The position numbers and the translations under genes were made by a program. A stretch of 64,000 nucleotides of DNA from Pomphorhynchus laevis (lineage: Eukaryota > Acanthocephala > Palaeacanthocephala > Echinorhynchida > Pomphorhynchidae), in NCBI GenBank assembly GCA_012934845.2, contig WNNJ02002953.1, forward strand, positions 124,001 to 188,000, written 5' to 3'. Below, piece after piece: positions 21,841 through 33,400 of the stretch (its first letter is position 1; every line of letters begins with the position of its first letter). The notes beneath the pieces were generated by a model that was given only the letters and a program-made list of their open reading frames with translations, made no database searches and had not been told where the DNA came from.

Positions 21841-22439
21841 ACTATGTCGCTTCTTTAAACTTAAATTTGGAGACGATGAATTAGAATTTTGTAATATTTA
21901 TAGCTATATTGAATTCTTACACATATCAAGGTGGTCATTTATCAACAACATGGAGCGTAAATCATCAAAGATCACAATAACAACAGCTAGTTCCAAGAAT
22001 TTCGGTGCCTATCATTTGATAGACTTTTGTTTATTCCGGATTATGATACTCCGATAATTCACTCTGCTCTTTCGGTATTTTTGTCGGATTTAGCGCATGA
22101 AATTTTTATCAGCTGAACGGATTTCTTTATATCTTTGTGAAGACACTCGCTTCGTTTCTTCTAAGTGCACTTATACAGTGGTATCGACTCTTGCTAACGT
22201 ATCATGATAATTATTGCTGTCTACAAAAAGGATTTATTTTTACGTGCCAAATGCGTGCCAGCGCACGCCTACATGGCCACGAAAAAACTGATTGAATTGA
22301 TCTGCAACTGATTGAATTGATCTGCAACTGTAATCAATCGAATTGATTGCAATGTACGAACGATCCAATTTATGTGTGCAAAACTTAATTATTTATTGTC
22401 ACACTATTGCTACCTACGATTTGCTTACTTAATTTGATT

Positions 22440-24300
22440 TCAGGTGGTTTAATTTTATTTGAAGCCTAGTTTTTGACTTTCTCTCACATCATTTTATTAC
22501 AAATAATGGAAATAATTCTCTGTTCGGAGAAATGGGATTGCAATCTTTATTCAGGAGAGTCAGACAAGGAATACAATCATAGGAAATAGATCTACAAAAA
22601 TTTCATTGTGTCGTGCGGTTTAAATGCTTCAGACAAACTCACTTACCTTATCAAATACGTCAGCCTATCATTTTACGACTTTATATCTGATTTGGATGAT
22701 TGCAACAATGCAGTTACTGTTTTGGACAAGCTATCTATAAAACAGCAAAACACGGTAGTTGTTCGCTTTACTCTTGCTTAGAGACGCCAGCAATAACCGA
22801 ATCAGTTGATGAATACGTTCAACGATGTGACAGTCTGATCCGATTATATAATTGTAGTGATAATAAAGCTGAAGAGTATCGACTAGACATGGCTCGAGAT
22901 TCACTCATAAATGGTATATCTTCAAGTGTAATCAGACAACGTTTGATCGAATATCAAACGTTGACTTTAACTTAAGCTAGTAATCTTGCGAAATCACTTG
23001 AGTATGCTCAGCAAAATTCTGCTCAGTACAACCCCTTATGAAACGTTCGTTGTTGCTTTAATGTGTAATCCAACTAAATTCACTATATTATAACAACACA
23101 AAGAATCGTCGCAATGTATCAACCTAGCAACCTATGCTGGTTCATCCCTATTTAATTCGTCACTGGCCTTCGTATCATCAAAGAAATGCTGTTTTGTGAA
23201 AATGGAGTGCATCCGTGGTAATCTCGGGCATTGGGCATAATTATGCCGATCTGGGAGGTGATCAAATGTAGCTCATCTAGATAGTCCTTTTCTGTGAATA
23301 CTCTGGTCACCCAGCATTAATACTCTTTCAAATAACGGAAATCATATTTGTGTTAGCGCTTCGGCATCTCTTCGAAAAGTCATCGTTCAAATAACGATTG
23401 CTGGAATTGGTTTGTTGTTATAATCGATTCTGCGAGTTTAGATAGCTTTATCGACTCTCGTGCTCTCCACCGCAAAAACTTGGAAGTTAAGTACAGTTTG
23501 CGGCAATCACCTTAGCGAGATCCTGTCACAGCTTAAATTTCAGAGGAACATGTGTTGTTAATCTTTATTTGAATGGACTATTATTTAAATATGTAAAATT
23601 AGGAATTCTCAGTAATTTCTGCGCTAATGTCATTCTAGGCTTGGATTTTCAACGTCATCACTCAAAAATTAGGATTTACTTTGACGGAAATAGTGATCAG
23701 CTTACGATTATACATACGTCTGTGTGTAATCTTTTATCCGGAAATATGTTAAAACCAAGCTTGTTTACAACGATAAATTTCCATGTCAAACCGGTCGCAA
23801 GAAAATCAAGAAAAACTTGTGACGAAGGTTATCATTTTATTTCTGAAGAGATTTCAAAATTGCTGACAGTAGGCTTTATCGAGCCAAATAATAAAGCGGA
23901 CATAAGTGGTTACAGTCCAGTATGAAGTCAATAGACATAAAGAGGCTATGTGTTAATTATTCCCCGACTGTACATCGATTTACAGATCTTGATGTTTATG
24001 CCTTGCCCAACTTACATGACATGGATAATATGCTTGCCAGTACTGTGTATTCTCTAACTTCAATTTTAAGAGTACTTATTATTAGATTTGAATTGATCCG
24101 TCTGAGAAACACTTTACAAGCTTTGAGGCGTTTAGTAAATTATTTCAATTTACCCGAATCCCATACGACGACTCGAAAGTCGCTGTAGAAACATGCTCGA
24201 TGACAAGTCGTACCAGTGCCTTATTTAAAAGTGAAAACTGAGACGGAGAAGCGACCTGAAACTACTTTTGATTATGTAACGACTGTCTCGCTAAGTTGTG
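22440..24300 (+). mobile_element. Gypsy (Ty3-like) LTR retrotransposon fossil, broken
   Basis: A decayed LTR-type element. A gag-like part lies at about 22690-22990 (EYVQRCDSLIRLYNCSDNKA region) and a protease-to-RT part at about 23560-24190 (VILGLDFQRHHSK, then SEEISKLLTVGFIEPNNKAD and the ALPNLHDMDNMLAS region). No LTRs were recognised at either side and integrase was not seen. It is broken in many places and looks old. Confidence 0.7.
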
Positions 24301-24389
24301 TATATTAGCAGAATTGAGGTCGGTCCTAACGAATTCTTAACAAAGATATTGCGGTCCTTAGAATTGGAATTTGTGGGAATAACGTCAGC

Positions 24390-24905
24390 ATCAATGCCTT
24401 GCCAATTCTCCAAAATCCATCATCTTACTCCTACAACGCATCATCAACTCAGCCGTACGAGTGCTCATACGTCTCCGTTGCTTTGACCACACATCCACAC
24501 ATCTTGCCCAACTCGCCTGGTCTGCCATCATCCACATCCGCATTCAACTCCGCATTCTGCTCGTCCCTTTTAGTCTCATCGCTGTCGGCTCCCATCGTTC
24601 ATCAACCTCCCTTTCTTAGACGACAATTGCCCTACTCTCTATCACTGCGTTCCCGTCCATCCTTCTTACTCCACGTTCCCAATTAATACAACAACTACGG
24701 TCTCCGATTTTTCCTCGTCGCCGCCCCTCTCGCCTGGAATCAGCTCCCTCTCGACGTCCGCCGCGCTCCCTCCTTTATCACATTCAAATACTTCTTCCGT
24801 TCCCATCTTCTCGACATATGACTTAGATTTTTGTTTTTTGTTGTTGTGGTCATGTAAGCGTGAGCCGTCACGCATTTGAAAGTAAAAATAAATATTTTTT
24901 TCATA
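24390..24905 (+). mobile_element. 3' end of an L2/CR1-like LINE
   Basis: The C-terminal RT-tail signature is visible in pieces: NSAVRVLIRLRCFDHTSTHL (region after the RT) and, near 24695-24822, FFLVAAPLAWNQLPLDVRRA followed by PSFITFKYFFRSHLL and a stop. This is the typical end of CR1/L2-type ORF2. A short 3' UTR with gtaagcgtgagccgtcacgc runs into an A/T-rich end near 24905. Frame changes are present. It may belong to the same family as 18.5-21.6 kb, but that copy lacks this part, so they cannot be compared here. Confidence 0.7.
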
Positions 24906-24959
24906 CCCTGTAAGACTACATCAACCCAAATTTCGCGTACATATAAAGGATTAGACACA

Positions 24960-25290
24960 CATTAACTTCTAGAACGAAAACCAGGTTGTAAATTATCCAA
25001 TAATTTATGATTCCAGACTGGACATAAGTCACCGATGTAATATATGCTCTAACATCTTACATACAACACTTCCATTACTTATTGGTATATAATTTCCAGG
25101 ATTACGATCCTCCTTTTTGCGGAATGGCACTGTAATTATAATTTTCCAATATAATGGAAGAACTGATTTAACTAGCGATAGCTGAAACATATAAGCTAAT
25201 GTTATAGCAACGAATGAAGATAATATCTTTAATATATGGTGATGTAATCTGTCTTAACCAGGTGACGAATGTCGTAAAGAATTTAACTCA
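24960..25290 (-). mobile_element. LINE RT fragment
   Basis: The minus strand reads WKIIITVPFRKKEDRNPGNY then IPISNGSVVCKMLEHILH, the well-known first RT block (NYRPIS...VCKVLEHI) of CR1/Jockey-type LINEs, followed by a damaged GFR region. It is too short for a clade call and nothing of the catalytic palm remains. Confidence 0.65.
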
Positions 25291-25299
25291 CCATAAGCA

Positions 25300-26640
25300 T
25301 CTTCAATAGTAACAGCAACAAAATATATAACTGACATGGCAATGCGTATACGATTTTTCGTAATAGTGGTCTGTCGCTAGTCGTACTATATATCACTCGG
25401 CCCGACAAGTGATACACCGCTGATATCCTTATAGTCATCGCATAGCGATGGATAATTCTAGCATCAACAGTAATGATACATCATAATAGTCGATCGTTGA
25501 AGCCATAATACGGACACTACATAATTACACCATAGACGAAATCGTTGTACATTAACGTTTAGTGGTTATATTCTGAAGTGTTACTTCCTAATAGTCTATC
25601 TTAACGATAAATCGTTAATTACACCTCATAGATAATTCACTAATCCACCATAGTTAAAACATAGGTTAGCCATAATGCTATCCGAATTATAATTGCTCTC
25701 TCTCTATATATACCTAGATATATCGAAGTAAATCATCATAATTACGAAATAGATTTAGCATATCGTAATGAACATAAACAAAGACATAATGAGTCATCAT
25801 TAAGATCCCAGTCTTAATCACTCATTTTTGAGCGTAAATAGCAAGGATAACCCACATGAGAGCTGTTTTATCGTTCACAGGTTTTCATCAAATGTGGACA
25901 CCGTTGCAGCAATCAATCGTCATTTCCAAATTCAAAGTTGTTTTATTCCAAATTACTTGCAATAAATTCTGTCAAACCATCATATATAATACTTAAAGTA
26001 ATTACCCAAGGCATCGTTGTTGTACGCCAAATTACTTGTAATAACTTCCGTCACGCCATCAGTGTCAAATCACAATGCCGACGCATCTATTCGATGGCTG
26101 CTATTTAAAACAATTGACGGGTATTATCGAAATATTATTGAATATTTCGAAACCAGATCGATAATTTCAAATTTGATCGGGCAATTCGTATTAAAAACTT
26201 TTGTAAATTATTTTATATACTGGATTTAGCACAAACCCCATGTTATAACGACAATTTTTAATTTTTCCTTACTATATCGATAATTTTCTCATTTTAATAA
26301 ATATAATCGATAATAGAACACAAGTGCTAATTTTGTCGGCAGATATCAAAGAATACTCAGAGAAAAATTGATGTTATATGTTACTGCATTCTTCCGTATT
26401 GATTGTGCTGTGACCTTTGCGGAATATCAATAGAGTTATGTAATGCCGTCTGTGTACACGCGTTTTCCTATGGCAGATTGCGATAAACACGCACTACGTC
26501 ATAAGCGCATTCTTTGTTTTGCTACATAAATATAGTGTGTATGTTGATGGGTGTATATTTTATCGAATAATAGCGACAGCTGTCTACACTACAGTGTATT
26601 TTGTCAATGTGCTTTTCATGCTGCAGAGAAAATAGGGCCT
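25300..26640. other. AT-rich, no supported gene; weak internal repeat
   Basis: Two related segments of about 110 bp (around 25930-25990 and 26020-26070) share ccaaattacttg-aataa and tca-rccatca words. The plus-strand frame at 26017-26229 has no recognisable homologue or splice context. No RNA gene was recognised. Confidence 0.35.
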
Positions 26641-26661
26641 AGTATATACTACAAAGAGCGG

Positions 26662-26669
26662 TGACGTCA
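26662..26669. promoter_or_regulatory. CRE-like palindrome TGACGTCA
   Basis: A perfect 8-bp CREB/ATF-type site, 338 bp upstream of the start codon of the gene at 27000. A second perfect copy lies at 26800-26807. The functional reading is inference from the motif and the position. Confidence 0.4.
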
Positions 26670-26799
26670 CTGGTGTATGAAATATTCACATTTTGCGGTT
26701 TTCATTGTAGATATCATCACATCCGCCGAGGAGGTGTAGCACAATTACAACAATTGCTGTTGAAGCGCTAGTCGAAACCTGTTTCTGTTTATCGAATGA

Positions 26800-26807
26800 T
26801 GACGTCA
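26800..26807. promoter_or_regulatory. CRE-like palindrome TGACGTCA (second copy)
   Basis: The second perfect 8-bp site, 193 bp upstream of the 27000 ATG. Two perfect copies within 140 bp in AT-rich DNA are more than I would expect by chance, but no expression data are available. Confidence 0.4.
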
Positions 26808-26964
26808 TATATATTGTAGAAGAATACATTATGCGTCAAAATTTTATTGGTTGGTTTCTAGCTACTATTTATCTTAATTTTATCGCGCTTTTTGTCTTTG
26901 CACACTACTACGGATCGTGCAGCAACAATAAGATCAGTAAAGCTAACAACGAAAAACTAAATCC

Positions 26965-27003
26965 ATGTTCCATAAAAAAAAGTGTTTTCCTAAATCCAAA
27001 TGA
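26965..27003 (+). CDS. 12-codon uORF whose stop overlaps the main start codon
   Basis: ATG at 26965 opens a 12-codon frame (MFHKKKCFPKSK) ending in TGA at 27001-27003. The main ORF starts with ATG at 27000-27002, so the two overlap as ATGA. This geometry is known to couple termination with re-initiation or to damp main-ORF translation. Whether the uORF lies in the mRNA depends on the unknown transcription start. Confidence 0.4.
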   Translation: MFHKKKCFPKSK

Positions 27004-27454
27004 TTGATCGAACAACGTACAACCACCGTCCATCAGATCAACCAATAGTACCGAATGTGCCTCCACAGATTGTTCATAGACCCATGCAATTTGTGCGATT
27101 CGACAGACACCCGCAGTGGTATCCGTCGGTCATGCAACCAGCAACCGTCGCGGTATCTGCTAAATCCGGCCATGTTCGTCCGCCTCTACTTCACCATAAT
27201 CCACCGTTATCGTCATCAGCATCGTTACGCTCACAACCGCATCCAGCTCATTCGTCGTCGGCGCCAACTAGACTGTCATCGCCAAACGGAACTAATGATG
27301 CCGTGTGCCTGCTGAGATGTATTTCGCCTAATGTGCGGCCGGGATTCATACCAACAACGATTGTTCAATGCCGCGAAATAAACGATTCGAAATCAACGAT
27401 GCAGCATTTTCTATGGGAAGAAATTATGCAATATCGCGTCCCTGTTTTGTTGAG
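27000..27454 (+). CDS. Host gene exon 1 (coding part)
   Basis: Open from ATG 27000 to the donor TTGAG|GTAACT, ending in phase 2. It encodes a Pro/Ser/His-rich N-terminus followed by RPGFIPTTIVQCREINDSKS and FLWEEIMQYRVPVLL, which look conserved in composition. Joining to 37765 restores an AGG codon and an open frame. Confidence 0.65.
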
Positions 27455-30400
27455 GTAACTTTGAGATTATTGTCTTATTCGATTTACAAATTTATTTTGT
27501 GTATATTAGAAAAATGTATTATTAAAATGTATATTTTAACACAAAGTTAATTTATTTGGAAATACAAAGTTAATTTGATTTCCATTATCAGTAATTAATT
27601 AGTTAATTGAATTTGACTAATTTAATAATTTAACAATTTAATTATTTAAATTTAATTATTTCAAAATGAGTAATAAATTAATAAATTTATTAATTTATTA
27701 TATGAAATAATAAATTATTATTTTATGTATTTATTAATACTATTTATAAGGGTATAAAATACAAGTCTAATACAAAATATAAATATCAGTTGAATACAAA
27801 ATCAATATACAAAAATGTCATTGGATGTTGTTCTGCAATAGAGAAAGTGCTTTAAGTTGCTGCAAGTTTGAATATTTAAGATCTGGTCTTACATAAACTG
27901 AATTTACAAAAGCAAGAAAATCTGAACAAAAGTTTCCATTGTGCCATATCTACAGATGTCAGGGAATTCAACTGCCGGCGCAAAACGATTCATCTCCTTA
28001 TTTTTGCCGTCAATCCCGTATTGAAGCGGGGTGGCTCTCAATGAACGCGTTCCCCATATCGCACGGTTGTGGTCCAGATTCCAGTGCAATCGAGCAGCTT
28101 ACAAATCCTTGTTTACAAATCCTTGAAAAATCCTTGTTTACAAATCCTTGAAAAATCCTCGTAAGGCAATCGCTGCTTTAGTCTACCTTTCAGTCGTTTA
28201 CCATCTACTTGCATGTTCAGGCCTGCTTTCTCCATTGATTCTTCATTTGCACGCAAAGTGTGGCCGACGGCGCAAAACGATTAATATCAATAATTAATAT
28301 GTCAACTAAATTTGAAACGTGAACTAATACTGAATTTATTAATTAAAAGCGCTACTGTGTTAATATACAGGATAAAAACAAAATCACGATTGTTTTATTG
28401 TTCCTACTATTTCTTACAAGTAGTATACATCAATTTAATTTATTGAGCATCGATGTACTTCGTCTAAATAAATGAAACACGAGTCATAAATAACATAAGA
28501 AAATATTACATGACATTATTTAGATTCTGTAACGTGAGCTCGTGAAGTCGCTTATTTTCCTAATCTTCATTTAAAGCATGTCTTGCAAATCTATAGGAAA
28601 TATGTTCTTATAGCTTAAATAGTCAAATTGCTTAGTCGTTATTAATGACTAATTAATAATGAGTCATTAATGATGAGTCATTAAAAACAATTACTTAGTC
28701 ATTTTAATTACTTATTAATAATGAGTCATTAATGACGAATTTGATTTTAATTTTACATTAATTTTTGTCTAATTTCTAACACGCATATCTAACATTAAGA
28801 GCTAACTGAGCTCCAAAGTTGTGTTATCATAATAATATGATGAACACATTACAATACCAGTTTCAGAAAGACTCTATAACGAGTCTCGGGCACTGTACAA
28901 CATTTTTTGACGTTTTTTATTTTAAGTTACAATAATTATTTATCATGAAGTGCTTTTTGTGCATAGGACGCTGCTCTTAGCAGCTGAGGGTAGATACTTT
29001 CAGGTTATGTAGCATTGTTTGTATAATTGCCATCATTTGCATTTCATATCTTCACGTCTGGTATTTGCATTAGAAATAATTTATATTTTTACTTAAATAA
29101 TCATTTCTTTTCTCAAATCTTGGCTTTTTGAAATATCGATGACGGTTATCCAAACTTTCGTCAATATGCTTTTATAAAGTACTAAAATGTTAAGGTTCCA
29201 TTAGTACCATACTGAAATGTTCCATACTAAGATGTTAAGGTTTTATTAGCATCATTTTAGAAGAAATTTAAATTTTATTAATTACAGGGTTTTGCAATTT
29301 TATATACCCATATATGCAATTTTATATACCCATTTATTCAATTTTATATATCCATTTATTCAATTATATATACCCATCGAATATAATAAAAGAAATAAAT
29401 ATACTTTAAAATAAGGCTTAAAATAATACTTTATTAAATGAATTTTTCACGGCGTCTCGCTTTTTCGATCCATTCTCTCATATTAACGGAAAATCCGTTA
29501 CACACTTTTGTTGGGCAATCCTGTAGTTAACAATTGATGAAGGGCATTTTCAATTGTAATCTCCGGAGTGTTTGCCTTTAATTCGTGATATCTTGGCTTT
29601 GACATTATGAAGAATTCTTTTGTTGGGTTCAATTCGGGTGAATATGGAACGAGGAACTTTACAGGAATACCACTCTCAGATAGCAGGGCTTGAACGTCCC
29701 TTGCATGATAAAACCTCGTATTGTCCATTACTAAAAACTTTCCTGGGTGCTGTTGAAAATAAGGTATTAGACGAGATCTTATAAATTCAATAAACGTTGC
29801 ATGGTTATATGCCCCTTTTCTGCACTCATAAGCAATTAAACTATTTATTTCAATTGCACACAGAACACTTCTGTTGATGTTTCTGTTTGCAGGAACAGAT
29901 ATAAAAGCCTTCGTATTTGCAGGAGAATATCCATAGGACCTGCTGGTGTGCAAATTGAAACCTGTCTCATCAAGGAAAACAAGATTTTCATTGCCTAACG
30001 CAGAAATATCGGACGCGTATACTGCACGGTCGTCAATTCTGCTTTCAGTGTTTCTCTCGATTGGAATGCAAGTTAGTATCTTCCTTGTGATTCCAAGCTT
30101 TTTAAGCTTTCTTGATATCGTCGCCTGCGACATTGTAACTCTAAATTGTTCATTTAGCCTCTCTTTTATTTCCTTCGGAATAAAAAAGTTGCAGCTTATG
30201 ACGCTGAGGATGCCACGTTCTTCTGACTTTAACACTTGATTCCTTAGCTTGCAGGTATCTCGGCTCTTATCATTTGCCGACACCATATTGTTCAAACACA
30301 GGAGTGTTCTGAGATTGACAATATCTTTAATTTTTTGCGTCATAGGGTTGTCATTGGAGACACTATGACATGCGATTTGAAGTGTCAAGAAGTATGGTTG

Positions 30401-33400
30401 GCGTAACAAATTTTGTAATCCAAAAACAATCGGCTGATTTGAGAAACAGCATTTATACATTTTAAACTAAAACCAGGGCTGTGATATCATTACTGGACAC
30501 CGCAAAACTTTGATCGGGCAATAATGATTCATAACCAGAATATATGTGGCTTGATGAAAGATTGGTATGAGTGTAGTCTTAAAGAGTAGAACTGACAATT
30601 AGTGTCCAGCAGAATTTATTTCGTTAACAATTCTTGATATTATATGATATTATATATGGGAATTAAAATGTTTTGTAAGGAGTATGTAATGCACAATACT
30701 GGTATTTGACACGAAAAATAATTTTTAATTAAAAAAAATATTTTTTAAGTATTTAATTTTTTCATTGTGCGTTATTGATGTCTTTTATTTAAACATTCGA
30801 TAATAGAGTGCTTAAGTACATGAAATAAAATACTAAAATAGCAATGTTCCATTCTATGAATTAAAAATATATTTAAATTTCAAATATTAAATTTTATTAC
30901 TTTTTATTTTATTTGGATATAAGTATATATCTCTTCTAAGAGATCATTCTAATCGATTAAAATTATTCAAGATTAATCAAATAATTATTTAAATAGGTTA
31001 TTAATTGATTTATTTAACACGCTATTTTATTCAAAGCAGTAAAAGATGAACTTTATAATCATGGTAAGTAGTAAACTAGGATTCAGAGAAGGGAATAAAT
31101 GGCGTAGCAAACGTATGAAGATAACGTAGAGTTTAAATTTCCGGACTATATTTATATTCTGGTATTTATCTTCTTATAATAGTTTACCTACGTAGAGATG
31201 ATTACTATTCGGAATATTAAGCGACTGGTGCATGTACCATTCAAAGATGAAAAACGTTGCGAGTTACAAGATATAGTGACCATACACTTCTTCAAGTCTT
31301 ATCAACGATAATATTTTAGATATGGTTAAGAAAGAATATTTCTGTAAATGGTAGAGAATAGATGTAGTGTTATGTCGAGGAAAACAATGCAGTCCGATGT
31401 CCGTGTTGAGAACTGCATGACATATTAAGAATTAAAGGAACATGACTAGAAAATTGAAAAATATACGCGTTCATCAATCCATCTGGTATTTTTAAGAGGC
31501 TTGAGTTACGAATACACTAACATGGAATGTATGATACTAATGCCGTGATATCCTCAGCGACAAAAGCTTATTGGTTTCTGTATTTTCGTGAAGTTTGCCT
31601 CGATTCAGTAATTCGATTCATCATACGATAATATTGGCGGTATTGGTAATATCGTTCCAGTCGACGAAGCTAAAGTTGGAAAAAGAAAATGTGGCTAGAA
31701 AATTGTTTAGGAAAGTGGAATCTTAGGTATTCTAGGTGAAAGTGGAGGGTTTGAAAATAATATGTGTGTATAGTATTTATTGGCAATATCGGCAATATTT
31801 ATCGGCATCATCGGCAATATCGATTAAAAATATTAAAATTTAGAATGATTTTAAATTGACACTATTTTATCTAATAATAATTTATGGTTATTTGATTATT
31901 TATTAAATTATGTATTTGCGGAGTGCCGCGGGACTGACACTCCGAAAATACACCGATGCCGTTGAAAACATTGAACACAGAGCCTCAACGCCACGACGAT
32001 TAAAATAGATCGGTCATCAAGTCGTGTGCCGACGGATGTGATCGATTGTGATTCAAAGAACGTCATGGACCACTTTGATGCTACTTCGATTAGCCGGGCT
32101 TGAGATTTAGTTGTCAGTGTTTCGTCGACAAGTCTTCGTTGCCACGCTTCGTAGTGTTCAGACATTCATCGTTTTTGAGATATTTTATCCGATGAAATGG
32201 TCGTCCGAAATTCCGCGTTTCATTGATTTGTGGTATTTTCCTAGTCGAATTCTGAAGGGCAAAAGGTTAACGGCGGATAGTTCCGTAGCAGTATCTTCTT
32301 TGGTTCTCTTGTGTCGTTGATATATGAATCAAACGCAGGAATGGTAGACTTCAATGCCTGGCAAATACCGAGGCCTCCAAGACGGATCTTAAGATCGTTT
32401 ATCTCTAGTCTTCGTTGAGTAGTGGCACATTGAGCGGAAAGCTCAATTCGGTCAACCGGATTCTGGTGATATGAAGCTCGTTCTATGCGCAGCTTAATGC
32501 GTTGTCGATGCTTGCTTGCCCCCCCAGGCGGCCCACCCAGAATATGTGCGTTTTCAAGTTTTATAGTATTGCACCCTGTTAGTTTGCACGTTATATCTTT
32601 CGGTGATCACCTCTAACTTTTGGAAGTTTAATTGTAATCAAATTTCGGCTCAGTTGGCCTGAATTTTGTTAATTCAGGCCAACAGAATGTTCTTCACCGT
32701 TTCGCTCAGGAAGCAGTCGTCGAGGTACCATAGTTTCAGATAGAATGTTAAGCATTAAATATTTTGCTTTACCATTGACGGTGAGGAAAAATAGTATAGG
32801 GCCCAATAGGTATCCTTGCTACACGCCTTCAGCCGAGTGGTTACGTTTGTTGCCGAATAGAAGCTTGCTCTGGTGTTCATAACGAAATTGAACAAACGGT
32901 AAAATATGCGGTATTTCGCGAGCGATGCAGCGCAGTATTGCATCTTTACTGAATTTAACTTTTATTAAAATTTAAATATATTCTTAACTTATGTTAATGG
33001 GACCTTAATACTTTTGTATGCACATTATTACTTTATAATGAAAAGTTGAGATAAAAATTATTCATATGTTGTAATGTCAAAATTTGGAGAAACAAATTTA
33101 AAACTTTATAATGTGATATATATAATTATAATGTGATACTAGTAAGCAAAAACATTAATGATGTTTCGCCCTAAGGCTTTTTCAATTGTGTAAGTAGTTG
33201 TTGTTAAAGATAGTTTAAACTGCAAGATAAAGATATTTTTACAACTACTACTTACAATTGAAAAAGCCTTCAGGCGAACCGTCATTATTGTTTTTGCTTA
33301 CTAGTATCACATATATATTGTAGATTTCATATATATGTCTCATATATATTGTAGATTTTGCCGAAAACCGGAGTTCGATTTTAAGTAGAGCAGACTTCGT

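Noticed and set aside
22440-24300. An intact LTR element
   Set aside because: Only parts of gag and of protease-RT are seen, no LTRs and no integrase. It is a broken fossil.
32111-32320. Plus-strand 69-codon frame as a gene
   Set aside because: It is a shadow of the LINE F tail on the minus strand.
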